The notes under the pieces were generated by a model, which was not told the origin of the DNA, searched no databases, and was given only the letters and a program-made list of their open reading frames with translations. Of a stretch of DNA of 58,792 bases, positions 22,635-36,093 are shown piece by piece. Both the position numbers and the translations under genes were made by a program. This stretch comes from Spizellomyces punctatus DAOM BR117. Taxonomy: Eukaryota; Chytridiomycota; Chytridiomycetes; Spizellomycetales; Spizellomycetaceae. Location of the stretch: assembly GCF_000182565.1 (NCBI RefSeq), contig NW_015971544.1:1-58792 (forward strand), given 5' to 3'. Position 1 is the first letter of the stretch. Each line of letters starts with the position of its first letter.

Positions 22635-24224
22635 ATGCTCAAGTGGTTTTCTTTGCTGGTGCTGGCAGCCGTGGTAGTTCCTCGCGCTACTGCCAGTGTC
22701 TTCCTTACTACCAATGTGCACGCAGGTCCATCTTGCAACAGTAAGGCGCTTGCTTTTGTCCCATCTGTCAGAAATGTCACAGTGCTGAGCATCTGATTAC
22801 AGGCAAGATCGTCGCCTTTACTCAGTTGAATGTAACGTGGATGCTCGAAACCAGTGGCCTCCTCAACGTGTTGAGCAACGCTACGGAGATGAAAATGCTC
22901 TCAGACTTCTTGCATATAACCGTACCCACATCGATCAGCACATGTAACGATGTCGTCAACTTCTTAACCCTACTTGACAAAATTGAGCAATTCCAAGATC
23001 AAGATAATTCCACTTCCCCTCTGGCATTGGGTTTTAATATTACGGCAACTGAACAAGTGAATGTCACATTCAGCTCTGAGTCGTCGAGCAGGAAAAATTT
23101 CGGGCCAACGGCGTTCGGAAATACGACAAGGCTACTGAATGATGAGTGCATTCCCGTCAACATGACAGGAACAATAATGGGAACAAGCGCAAGATGTAAT
23201 GCCGGCTCAACCTCACCAGCTCTTCCACCCAGTGCCGACAATTTTGTAGTAACATACAAAAATCTTTATGACACAACCTGCAACTGTAAGTGGACGAAAA
23301 GTGTACCGATTATGCGGATGCTAATTTTTCATACTTATTAGATGACCATGCCAGTATTATATATGGGCAAGTAGCTGATGGCACTTGCTACGGAGCGTTA
23401 CCCATAGTTGGTTTCCAGTCCATCGACGACGCGAGCTGTACCAAAGCGGTTTGCACGAACAATAGCCCGAATGTGACAGCGTTCTCCAGTAGCGGGGCAA
23501 TGCTAGCCTCCCTATCCGCAAATGATACTCAGTGTCAGATACAGTCGGCTCCAAATTCCACTAGCACGTCGGAAAAAGTTATTTGCAAGGCAGGCCTTCG
23601 GTCGTTGGTTACAGTAGCCACCAAAGACGTGCGAACCTGGCCTGCAAACTCTAACCAAGCTGTGACTTTCCCGGGTAATTTGGGGCTAAAGCTGTCCGCT
23701 AACTCGGACGTTCCTCTAAACGTCACGGTTGCACCTACTCCCTCCGTTGCGGGAGCGCCCCCAACAAACGGTATCAATACGTTTTATCACTTTGAAGTTC
23801 CTTCTGGTACCCAGTTCAAGGCTGACCTTACCTTCACCTATGATGCCAATCGTACGTATTTTAAATATTGTACAGCGATAATGGCGTTCAATAACCACCT
23901 TTTTACCTACTAGTCCTTTCGCAATATCAGTATAAAGCCGAAGACCTCAAATGGGCGGTTTATGACGAGTCATCTGGCGTCTGGAACGTGAAGACAGGAT
24001 CCACTGTCAACACGGGCTCCATGACTGTACTATATACCACATCCTCCTTTTCAGAATGGGTAAGTCTAGTCTTAAAGAGCTAATTGTAAAGAAACGAGTT
24101 CTGACCTTGATTTTAGACTATTGTGGCAGCCGCTACCTCGGCTGCTCTTACAATGACTCCGTCAATGCTCATGATTGTCGGCCTTTCCGTTCTCTCTGCA
24201 TTTGTGACGATGAAGGGTTGCTAA
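22635..24224 (+). CDS. Secreted, probably GPI-anchored glycoprotein of unknown function
   Basis: Five exons: 22635-22740, 22803-23285, 23342-23851, 23914-24059 and 24117-24224, all in phase, 450 aa. It starts with a clear signal peptide (FSLLVLAAVVVPRATA) and is rich in N-x-S/T sites. Cysteines are spread along the ectodomain. It ends with a hydrophobic tail (SMLMIVGLSVLSAFVTM) of the type replaced by a GPI anchor or forming a single helix. No catalytic motif or known domain was recognised. The overall plan is like that of the broken gene at 7129-8863 (signal, Cys/Asn-rich ectodomain, short introns, hydrophobic tail), but I could not align the two. It probably acts at the cell surface. Confidence 0.85.
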
Positions 24225-24464
24225 AGGACTGAGTAGTATTGTAGCAGGCGTGCCCGTACATCAACGATTGGATCATTATTTCTGAGGCAACATACGTACG
24301 ATGAGTGCATCATCGCGAGAGCAACGCATCATCTGCTAGCGGCATACATAGGTTTAAAATATGGCTATGTAGAGTTGGCTTTTGGGCATACCCTGAAAAA
24401 GTTTCTAGAACAAGTTGGCTACTTATATGCTCGTTGATTCGTATGATACCAGTAATAACTTAGG

Positions 24465-24617
24465 CTATTTATCTCTACGAATCTGGCAATAAATAATCCG
24501 CTTCCACTTGTCCGTGACACTACATAGCTCAACCTAATCGATTTCGTGAACTATTTACCTTTGCGAATTCTAGCAATAAATAATCCGCTTGTCCGCGACG
24601 CTATCGGACTGAACCGA
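24465..24617. repeat. Tandem duplication of a gene's 3' end (86-bp period)
   Basis: The sequence from ctattt at 24465 to about 24540 recurs from ctattt at 24551, with shared blocks such as caataaataatccgctt and ttgtccg-gac. The second copy is the coding 3' end of the methyltransferase on the minus strand; the first lies just past its stop codon. About a fifth of positions differ. Confidence 0.8.
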
Positions 24618-26084
24618 ATGGTATAAGAGAGGTCCATTTCCGGATAGTCATTTACGAGACTGCGCGCAAGCGGGAACTTATCCACCCCTGGTATTGGTTC
24701 GAGCTGGGCATCTGGATGTTGCTTGAGGAACCACGCTACGATGTCCTCATTTTGCTTTTTCGCAAAACTGCCAACGTGAGGCCCAAATATCAGTCAAATA
24801 AAAACGGTCCCATCCGGAGCTACAAGGTCTATTCCCACCTGCAAGTACTGTAAGAAATTCACACATTGTAAGCGTAATGTTTGCAAGTGCACGAAGTATC
24901 CGGACCATACCTGTACACTAATATTCCGCCTGGCTTCAACCTGTCAAATATGGCTGTCAGCTTCCCGGCCCGCACGGCACAGTAGTATGCTTCCTATTCA
25001 CTTACAGTCGATAACCATTAGAAATCAAGCCTCTCTGAATGACAATGAAGATGCGAATTAGCAAATTTACCCCACGGAAACGTCCTAAGGAACCTCCTTG
25101 CGGTACCTGTAAACCTTCAAGGGTTTCAAGTCTTGAAGGGTTAAGGAAATTTTGTTCGATATCAGACCATCCTAATATGGCCTTCTTCAGCAAATGTACG
25201 ATCGAGCCATCATGCGTGCATTCTGCGTCCACCAACACTTTATCATATAGGAGACTCGGGAGTTTGAGCTGGGGATCATTTCGGATCAGTCTGGTAGCAT
25301 GGAATGGTTTGGTTTTCGCTCCTGTACCGGCCTCGGTGCGAGATGGTATGCAATGGATAGTACTGGACAGTGAGTTTGTTGGCAGGGAGACTTGATCAGC
25401 ATCTAAGTCAACAGCATCATCTATGACACTTTCATGGCTTCGGATTGCAGATCCAGATGAGAGGAGGCTGGGGGTTACAGCAGACTTTCCCACTTGTGAG
25501 GGCGCATATACGTCAAATTTTGTTCCATCTGCAACAGGCATTTTGTGTCAACTTCAACTGCCGATGCTTTACGTTGGGCCATCCATACCAGCGATAAACA
25601 ACCGGGCTCTTTCCAGACGATACTTCTTCAATAACCCTTTGCAGACGGCTATTCGATCCGGTGACAAATCAACCCCCGTTACGGTTCCCTGTCCATCAGA
25701 TCCTTGAAGGTCAGCAACATAGCACAGCTTCATGCCAGGTGCACAGCAGAGATCTAGTACATGATCGTCTGGAGCGACATCAAGAGCATGGACCGCCACG
25801 CCGGAAGACACGCAGATGCCGTAGAACGATCCCCTTTTGAATAATGCTGAGTTTGCAATATTGACATCTCCTCTTAGTCTGTAAAATCCATCTAGCCAGT
25901 CCACCTTGGTCAGCGGAGTCCCAAGCTCTGCTTCCACCGCATTGATATCCAAAGCTGCGGCAAGTTGTGGTTTCACTCTAATGTACCGAGGAAGAGGTAC
26001 TTCAAACGCATATTCGTCTAGACTGAGATTATTTTCTTTCAAGAATGCTAAAAAAGGTTCTGGAAATTCGATCGCTGGAGCCAT
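24551..26084 (-). CDS. NSUN-type RNA m5C methyltransferase with 9-nt microexon
   Basis: Six exons: complement(24551-24767, 24839-24847, 24911-24940, 25006-25034, 25107-25528, 25589-26084), 400 aa. Motif I is LDLCCAPGMK, followed by GVDLSP, FIADGTKFD and motif IV DKVLVDAECTHDGS. LKPGGILVYSTCSF is motif VI and the end is TSGLFIAR. The NOL1/NOP2/Sun family methylates cytosine C5 in tRNA or rRNA using AdoMet. The attacking Cys lies in the TCS motif, and the motif IV Cys (normally DAPCS, here DAECT) helps release. The three exons before the last are 29, 30 and 9 nt long. The 9-nt exon TACTTGCAG is needed to encode the Ser-Thr-Cys-Ser. Which NSUN subgroup this is, and its RNA target, cannot be told here. 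It is divergent from CFAP57. Confidence 0.92.
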
Positions 26085-26908
26085 GTTCTGGTGCGGGCAA
26101 AATTACGATAGACCAAAGACCTAACACCGCGCCACATCACCCAAGCCTTTCGCGTCCTTTACATCGAAAATAGGGCATTAAAAGGTCTACGATGTAATAG
26201 TCGTAGTATTCGAATTGCGAGTGCCTAGCGGAACTTGCCAGCTCAGATTGAATATATATTCTTTCCTCTTACTGTGCCAGACATAGCACACCCAGATAAA
26301 GAAACCCATTGTAACGGCGTGCCACTAGGTTTTGCTGCTTGGTTTCCCTTTGTATTCGGCGCAAATCCCGCGAACATCTCTAGGATAAGGATAGACCTTC
26401 GGAACCCTAACCCTAACCCTCTCCTTCTGCTTCACCTTACCTTGCTATTTCTCTTGCCTTTGAAAATGGAATAGTAATCCGATATGCAAAATCCGTACAT
26501 GCAAAGTCATCAGCTAGACTTCGTACAGAATGTGGCTGTTGTCGCTGCTAAGACTGTCAACACGACAGACACAAGAAAATGATACTCACGCAATGATCAG
26601 ATGTGTGGCAGACTCCATCCGCTCGTTAACCCTGCAGTTTCGCAGGTAATATTATAAGTCCCTGTTTGGGCCATGACATATTCAAGTCCTAGATGGTCAG
26701 ACTAGTGGTGGGATACTAGTAACCTAGAAGTGTATGGCTGTTGGACAAACTTGTACCCTACGCTCGTTGCTGATATCTGTAAAAACTCGTTCGATCGACT
26801 ACGGCTTACGTATCGGCGCGTACGCGTCGTGTAGAAGCTAGTCGTGTACTGTACGTGTACCATCAAACACATTGGGGTGCAAGAAGCCCACTGCAAATGT
26901 AGGCAGCC
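26085..26908. promoter_or_regulatory. Divergent promoter region, NSUN/CFAP57
   Basis: This 824-bp interval separates two start codons on opposite strands and must contain both promoters. It includes three CCCTAA units at 26403-26420 within a C/T-rich stretch. No further element was recognised. Confidence 0.5.
26403..26420 (+). repeat. Short interstitial telomeric repeat (CCCTAA)3
   Basis: aaccctaaccctaaccct occurs within the divergent promoter. In yeasts and plants such telo-boxes can bind Rap1- or TRF/TRB-like regulators, but at three units chance or telomerase repair are equally possible. Confidence 0.9.
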
Positions 26909-29900
26909 ATGTCGATCGCATCTGTCGCCCACAGGTGAGGCCACAATGTCTTCGGCTAGACGTATTCACGCAAACGATTAAATACCTTTTTTCTGTTGCC
27001 AGTCGCGTGTTTGGCATCAACATCGATGTCCTCGACAACATCTTTTATGTGGATGAAAACACTCTTCTTTATTCCGCTGGCTGCAATGTTGTTAGTAAGT
27101 GGTTCTTGTTTATGGACCTATACCCAGCCACATACATGGAGTACCCTTGACGTGTGGTAACTTCCTTATCAAAATCAACCGTACAGTCGCCAATGTCGAG
27201 CAAGATTCGCAGAAATACATACCCTTGTCCGGGTATGGCATATGTGCTATGACCATATCCTCTGATCGGCATGTATTTGCCGTTGCCCAGCGGGGTGCGC
27301 CCGGAGATATGCCAGGAAAAGGCACCAGAGGCGCTGAAGGAGCAACTGCTTTGATTACAATGTATGAAATCCACAGCTCGAGGAAACGGAGATCAGTTGT
27401 TCCGATGGATGGTTGTATATCCAAGGTAAAACAGATTGCAAAAAGAGGTGGAGATCTAGCAGAAAGGACACCATGTCTAATGCTGCATATGTTGTGTTTA
27501 TCCCGGAGTTCACCGCATTGTCGTTCTCCACGGATGCGAAATACCTGGCGGCTCAGGGTGGTGCCCCTGACTGGCTATTGCATTTCTATGTCTGGGAAAA
27601 AGGGAAACTCTTAGCAACCATCTGTACGAGCCAAGATGGGGAATCCGCCGTGCGGCAGATTGGAATCAATCCAATGGATGAAACAGAGCTATGTGTTGTC
27701 GCGGCGAAAGGAGTAAAGCTGTACCGGTATGCGGAAGGGGGATTGCGGGAAACCCCCGTGGCAGGTCTTGAACAGTTGGTGAGTGGTAAGGAGGCGATCT
27801 CTCTGGGAGGGCAAGATCTTATTCTTCTTTTCTATCAAGAATTACACGTGCCACGCCTGGCTGCCACCGGCTTCCTCACGGATTGCACTGGGCACTTCTA
27901 CCGGACAAATTGTGATTATAAATAATGGAGAAGTCGTCCAAACCCTCAATTTCTCGGACTCGGTAGCATGTTTGATGGCACTATCGCGTGGATTTGCATG
28001 TGGAGGTGGTGGAGGCGTATTGCAAGTCTACGAACGCTACACTGAAGAAGCGCTTGCAAAAGACTTGTTCAAAAGTGTCAGAAAAATCCCACTACCGGAA
28101 GAAGCAAGAGTACGAAATATGACAGGAAGCTCCTCCGAAGGAATCTTGTTTGTGGAAATGGAAACTTGTCAAGTCTTCAAATTTGTGCTGACTGAACAAA
28201 AGAGCTTGAAGGTGGATATGCATTTTTCTGAAAATCGTCTATATATAGGATTTTGACCCTACTCTGTCCAGGGCGAAGAACCCAAGCTACGTCCGTTATC
28301 CCAGCCCTTCCATTCAGGAGCTGTGACCGGATTGGACACTTGCGTCCGGAAGCCTATCCTAGTGACTTGCAGCGTAGACCGGTCGATACGCATCTGGAAT
28401 TATCAAACTAATACGTGCGAGCTCGTAAAGTATTTCTCCGAAGAGCCCTTTTCGGTAGCTCTACATCCCTCCGGCTTGTACATTTTGGTCGGCTTTAGTG
28501 ATAAGCTCCGACTGATGAACATACTAATGGACGATTTGCGTGTCTTCCGAGAGTTCGGACTGCGGGGATGCCGGGAGGTATGATATCAGTTTACTGGCGT
28601 TCACGGACAAGGATGCTGAACGATGTATCTTGCAGTGTCGGTTCTCCTCCGGTGGTCATATGTTTGCCGCCGCACAGGGAAACATGATTCAGATCTTTTC
28701 AACATGGACTTTCGAGAACCTTGCCAATCTCAAAGGACACAATGGGCGAGTTCGATCCCTCGTATGGACGCAGGATGATGCCTATCTTGTCTCAGCGGGA
28801 GCAGATGGAGCTGTTTATGCGTGGAGTGTGGCGGAAATGAAGCGAGAAAATGAACATATCCTGAAAAGTACGGCGTATTCGTGCGCCGTAGTCGCCAAGG
28901 ATGGGAAGACAATGTGGGCTGTTGGGTCTGATATGATGCTGAAGGTGCATTTTTCAACTGCCTGCTTCATATTTCTCGGCCACCAACGCATCGCCGTTTT
29001 CTCACCAATGTAGGAAATTACAGAATCCACCGTAACAATCGAGTTTGAATCAGATCAGGCATTGACCCAGCTGGTGCTCTCTAACTCAGGGCGCATGCTT
29101 TTTGCAGGTAGTCGCCAGCTCGGTACAGCTTGTTGCCTACACATCTTATAATAATCCTACCTTCTCGATAAGGAACTGCATCTGGGACTATTCGCGCAAT
29201 CAAATATCCCCTCTCTGGTCACGCCGACGACTTTCAGGAACATATCGCCCACAGCGGTGCAATCACCAAGTTGCGCGTATCATATGATGATCAATACCTC
29301 TTCTCTGCGTCCGAGGACGGTACCATATACGTCTTTAAAATTTCGGACAAGGAGGAAAGAGGATTGAGAAGGGAGAGAGTGATGGTGTTTGCAGACGAGG
29401 TTGCTAATTACTAGCCATCAGCTCAACAAAAGTCGCGCTGGGAGTATTCACATCTTTGTTCACTAGATTCTCATCACGAAATCTGATCTTGAAGAGAAAA
29501 CCATTCAAACCTCTGAGCTGCGTCGATCGCTGGAAGAGTTGCAGATAGAACACGAGTACCAGCTCCGCTTGCGGGACATGGCGTTTAACGAAAAAATGAA
29601 GGATCTCAGTGAAAAGTTCTCAGGGGAAATGGAGGCTTTGAAGATCTCGACCAGCGCATTGCGCACGGGGAAGGAGAAGGAGGAGGTCAAACATGAAGAA
29701 GCCATGGCGAAATTGCTTCAAAAGCATGCGACGGAACTGCATGTAGGCTCTTTTTCTGCGACGTCACGTATGTGCGTGATACTCACACAAATGTATGCTT
29801 TTGATGCAGGAGGTTGAAGCTCACTATAATCAGGAACTTATGGAGGAATATGAAAAATTCCAAGCTGCTCAACAAGATGCGCATGGCATGCAAGAATCAT

Positions 29901-31380
29901 GGCAGCAACAGATGCGTAGATGCGAAACCGAAACTCAACAAGCACTAACCAGTGCCCAGGCGGATTGGGAAGGAAAGTTGAATCAAAAAGCAGCTGAGAT
30001 TGAAAAGGTAATCATGCCTTCAGGCGTTATAGCGTCCACATAAACCGAGTGTAACGCTGTTCAAACTTGCAGCTTCAATCAGATCTTCGCAATCAACTAG
30101 CTGAACAGGCAGAGGAACACAATCAAATTACACAAGACATTGACACAGAGATTACACGTCTGCATGCAAAATACGACCGTAAATTGCGAGCTGAAAGGGA
30201 GGAAGGTGCCCGTCTCAAGGGCGAGAATGGAATCATGCGCAAAAAATTCAATACTTTGACGAAGGACATTGAAGACAACCGTGCAGAGATTGTGCGTATG
30301 AAGGAGGATGAGCGAACTTTGAAAGGAATCATTGACGGGCTAGAGAAAGAGATTACCGCCCTCAAGAAAGAGGTACGTAGTTGATGAAAAGCTTGGATAG
30401 GATTGCCGTTGACGTAGATGTCTCATTCATTAGATGTCGGAACGCGACATCTTGATTCAAGAAAAAGAACGACGAGTTTATGACTTGAAAAAGAAGAACC
30501 AAGAACTCGAAAAGTTTAAATTCGTCCTCGATTTCCGAATAAAGGAACTTAAAGAACAAATTGAACCTCGCGAGACCCATATCAAAGATATGACGACACA
30601 TATTTCCTCCATCAACACTGCCCTGGAAGTGCTCACAGCGCAAAAAGAAAAATTCACTACAACCATATCCGAACTGACTTCGCGACTAAACCAAACAAAA
30701 AACACATACCGCAACCAACATTCTAAAGCACACCAATTAACACATTATGTAAAATCATTCTTGACGGACTTGGAAGACGCGGTTCACTACATACAAGAAC
30801 CAGAGATATTGAGGGCCGCGGTTGAAAAACTGGAAGACAAATACTTGGGTGATGCTCCAAGAGGCGATTTGGTCGACTCTGGAATAGAGCCGGAGGTGGA
30901 TCGGGAATACATTGCACAGAATCAAGTGCTCCGAGAACGTATCAAAGAGTTGCAGGGGGTCGTCGAAGGGAATTTGAAAAAGTTCAGAATAGATGAAACA
31001 GGTAGTGTGATGGTGAACAGAGGATTGATTGGGTACGTTAATTGCAAAGGTACAGACCAAGCAGAAACGGCATGTTAAATTACTTTTGCTATGCAGGGAC
31101 ATCAATCGTCTTCGTCGAATGACAAAGCAAAGCGCAAAACAAATCAAAAACCTGCAAGTGCTGGCGATAACGGAAGTTCCCGTCGTGCCAGGCCGATCGT
31201 TGTCTACTTCTGGAGCATCTGGAGGTATGTAGTCCGCTATGAAACCTTGATGGTAGTATGTTTCTTATATTCATAATTGCTCACAATTGCAAACCACTAC
31301 CAGTAGTCGCTGCCCTTGACTCTGGTGGAACCAAACTTCCCACGCTGGTTGAGGGAAGAGCTGGGGTCGGGGTGTCATGA
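26909..31380 (+). CDS. CFAP57: Cilia- and flagella-associated protein 57 (WD40/coiled coil)
   Basis: Fifteen exons fit in phase: 26909-26934, 27003-27094, 27187-27425, 27509-27778, 27840-28211, 28272-28577, 28636-28944, 29014-29107, 29173-29399, 29467-29742, 29810-30007, 30073-30372, 30434-31032, 31097-31224 and 31304-31380, about 1170 aa. WD40 repeats fill roughly residues 1-640 (CSVDRSIRIWNYQTNT, DKLRLMNILMDDLR, GADGAVYAW). A long coiled coil follows (EHEYQLRLRDM, LKGENGIMRKKF, VYDLKKKNQELEKFKFVLD, EQIEPRE), closely matching animal CFAP57/WDR65. The protein is an inner-arm dynein regulator on axonemal doublets. It is retained only in organisms with motile cilia, so this fungus makes flagellated zoospores. 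The first exon of 26 nt was chosen because its eight codons splice in frame onto the conserved VFGINIDV start. Confidence 0.96.
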
Positions 31381-31791
31381 GAAGGAATGAAGCTTAACAC
31401 TTTTCTGTATAGTTATTGCCACCTTTTTTTGTATTATGCATCTTTTCATATGACAGAATACATCGGGTATTACCGAAATTGACAATCAAATCAGACATCC
31501 AGTGTTTGGTACTGCATCGAATAAATGTGCCATGATAACAGCGTTCGATTTGTGGAGTGTGAAAAGCCTGGCGGGATGGGGGCTTGCTGGTGACAACGTC
31601 CCTTTCGCCAGTTGACGTGATCATCACTCACATGCCTTAACCTACGTGACGCCAAATGGGGGACCTGCTTGTCCGGAAGGTTCTCACTTGTGTTTGTGAA
31701 TGTCAACCTCCCATTTACTCGTCCTACTCCTATTTGGTGCTGCTTTACTCATTCCTCTGACCATCAAAAGGCATCATTCAAATTACTGGAT
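31381..31791. other. Short intergenic spacer
   Basis: It holds the 3' end of CFAP57 transcripts and the promoter of the next gene; nothing else was recognised. Confidence 0.5.
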
Positions 31792-32726
31792 ATGTCTGCC
31801 GATACACTCTTCGACGCGCGGGACCATCTCCTGACGGTTCCTCCATACCATGCCCATAGAAGCTATATGAAGAGCTTGTGGATAGTCCCAGCGGTTCTTT
31901 TTGGGCTTTATATGGTACTCGTTATTCAAAAAATAGCATTTTTTATTTTGTGTCTGTCATATTTTCTCAGCAGTACTTTGTGATAGCTCACCCTCATCGG
32001 GCGATTTGCGGCGACCACGGTTCACATAGGTTGGGAGGCTACCAAGGACACCGTCAAGCGTAAAGCGAAATCGGCCGTATCAATTGTCTCTGGGTCTTCC
32101 GTCGCTCCCCCTTCGGTGACTGCAGCTGAAATTGAGCCAATTGAAGGGGAGCATTCGAGGGCTACGACTGTCTCACCTACAGACGAGCAGGAAGAAGAAG
32201 AGGATTGGACCTCGTTATGGGTGAGTTCTGTTATTAGCATGTGGTAGGTGATATTACATTTCCATTAATGTTGTCGTGCATGAAGCTTCGGCGCCTTCAT
32301 CGTGCATCTCGGGCCGCTCGCAGATCCTTTTTGTTGTCAACCGTAATTGCCACCTTGGCTTCCTTGCCTATTGAATATGCCTGTCGTGTTCAGCCTATTG
32401 ATGGGACTCCGGGTGCTCCCATTCCACTTCCTCCGTGTGGAACTTGTCTTGGGAATGCAGCTAGCTTGCCGCTCACTATTATGCAGTGGGTGTTCTTGGC
32501 CCTGTCAGTGGTAAGCAAATAGCAAATCGTATCCTGTGATTTTGTCAATGAGCACTAACATTTGTCTGCGGAACAGGCGTGGATTTTCCTCGATCTCTTC
32601 ACATCACACGCATCTACTGTGGCTGGCACGCACTTTGTAATGACGCTCCTTGCTCAGTCCCTGGTCTTGGCATCGTTCATTTTAGCTTTCAAGCACTGGA
32701 GCAACTTCAGACGTCGCTCGTGCTAA
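31792..32726 (+). CDS. Multi-pass membrane protein of unknown function
   Basis: Four exons: 31792-31914, 31987-32220, 32286-32510 and 32577-32726, all junctions in phase 0, 243 aa. Hydrophobic helices are seen near residue 30-48 (LWIVPAVLFGLYMLTLIG), in the third exon (FLLSTVIATLASLPIEYA and LTIMQWVFLALSV) and in the last (FVMTLLAQSLVLASFILAF), so about four membrane spans. Between spans 1 and 2 lies a hydrophilic loop rich in Ser and Glu (DEQEEEEDW). A Cys-containing Pro-rich loop (PLPPCGTC) separates helices two and three. The C-terminus is basic. I do not recognise the family. The clean phase-0 structure and good splice sites support a real gene. Confidence 0.8.
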
Positions 32727-33493
32727 GCCCAAGATTTCATCCGGAGCGACCAATAGGGCTTTTTTTTCCGCTATTTTGGTATTTTTTTGCAATTGGCAAT
32801 TGTGAAGTTGGAAGTGTGGAATCTTGTCAACGTTTGTTACATTGTCAACGAGGCGTTGGCGTGGTATTGTTCATTCATTTGCTTAACAAGGTGTATGTAG
32901 TTAGCTTCGAATATATCATACCGCTGAGATGCGTTGAGTACAATGCGAAAAGATGGCAAGAATTTCACCACATGTGAGCGCTTCAGTATTGCACGAAAGC
33001 TTTCAACCATGTACATTCTCTCCAAGATCTGTCTCTCGTGAGTTCAAGCACAGTAGTGTGAACATCATGAATGATTTCTCTGTAACTCATGTCCATTGAC
33101 AAATAGCTCTCTGGCTCCATTTCAACTAGTCTGATACTGTTTGCACTTCAATTCTGTGCTCCAGAATTGGAGCGATCATTTCTTTTGGGAGACTTTTTAC
33201 TTTGACTGCCGCTCAAGTGTTTCTTACCACAAAGTGAACCGGTAGACTACGCATGCACATACGAGTTTCTGGCCGCAAGGTGGACATCAAGAGAACGCGG
33301 TCTATGTTTGGTGTGCTCAATTACTTCTTGCGAAAGGGAGGCCATCGCCAGTAGAGACGTTAGGGTGAAAAACAAGACGCTTGAACCTACGGCTCATGAT
33401 GGATTAACAACTCGCATACCGCTTTATTTGGTCCGCCACATTGACAGGCCGGTTCAAAAACTGAAGAGCAAAACTGTCGTCATCCCCGGCGAT
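32727..33493. other. Intergenic, nothing recognised
   Basis: This lies between the membrane-protein gene and the minus-strand tRNA-Thr. Open stretches here have no supporting features. Confidence 0.5.
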
Positions 33494-33566
33494 GCCTCCT
33501 CCGCGATTCGAACGCGGGACCTTCTGCTTACTAGGCAGACGCTCTAACCAACTGAGCCAAGGAGGC
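33494..33566 (-). tRNA. tRNA-Thr (anticodon AGT)
   Basis: A 73-nt cloverleaf on the minus strand: acceptor stem GCCTCCT pairs with AGGAGGC, the D-loop is CTCAGTTGGTTAGAG, and the anticodon arm TCTGC-CTAGTAA-GCAGA places AGT at positions 34-36. The T-arm is CCGCG-TTCGAAT-CGCGG. There is no intron. A TTTT stretch lies shortly downstream as a Pol III terminator. It is identical to the tRNA at 47050-47122. Confidence 0.97.
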
Positions 33567-35190
<1,624 letters not shown>

Positions 35191-36093
35191 TCTCTACCGG
35201 CGATACCAGTATTTGGCATTTGGAATGGACGATGGAGTTGGTTTTGGGAGAGTGGCGATAAAATGAACAGACGGCGCGAACGAAGGGTGCTCATGATTTA
35301 CGTTGCTTCACCCGTCCCTGTGTGTACATAATAATAATGGCACTCCCGAAGTAGAAGGGCATACGAGAGTGGAGCTGATGATGGTGGGCAGGTAGAGGGG
35401 AGAGTAGCGAGGGCTGTCGACGTATAGTAGCGTTTCTTTTTCTTTTTTCTTTGAAAATGGTTTGTTATCTTTCATACTCGTGGTCTGTCCTTGCCGTCAA
35501 GTTAGTTATATGCAATTATGGGCTTTTTGCTTTGTGATGTACGTGGGAAGACTGGCTTCAGCAGGAAATGTGCGCTGGCAAGTGAGGATTTGCTCTAGAG
35601 TTCCTGCGCTGACAGATCTTGAATGATGGAGCAGAGTTATTCTTGATTATGATCTGCGTGGATTCAAGGCATACCAGCTTACACCTATTATATAACGTCT
35701 ACGCCTATCTCATGGCACTCCTACAAGCTATTGAGTGGATGATGATGTCCGCCCTAAACTTACCATACGAAGGTGTTGTGAGATGATCCTGAATGCCAGA
35801 AGATGGTGTTCAGTTCTCTACGTCACTTGCTCCACATATGTGCAAAGAACTCTTTACTTCACTAGCTCCACCTGTACGGAAGGATGTCCGGACGCGTCCC
35901 TTGCAGTTGACAGCTTCAGCTGTCAACGGACTTGAGCATTTCGCTACTCTCCATCTCACCGAAACCTCTTTTCGTCTCTGAAATCACACAATGAATGTCC
36001 CAACGTGTCGATGAAATCAATGCCACTTAGAGCGTCGTCTGCAAAACAACGGCAACAAGCTGGCTGCCAGTAGGCTGCCAGAATAACAGGATA
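35191..36093. other. Intergenic, Cdc42 3' region
   Basis: The first 300 bp are G- and T-rich (probable 3' UTR). Nothing else was recognised before the RBR ligase start. Confidence 0.5.
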
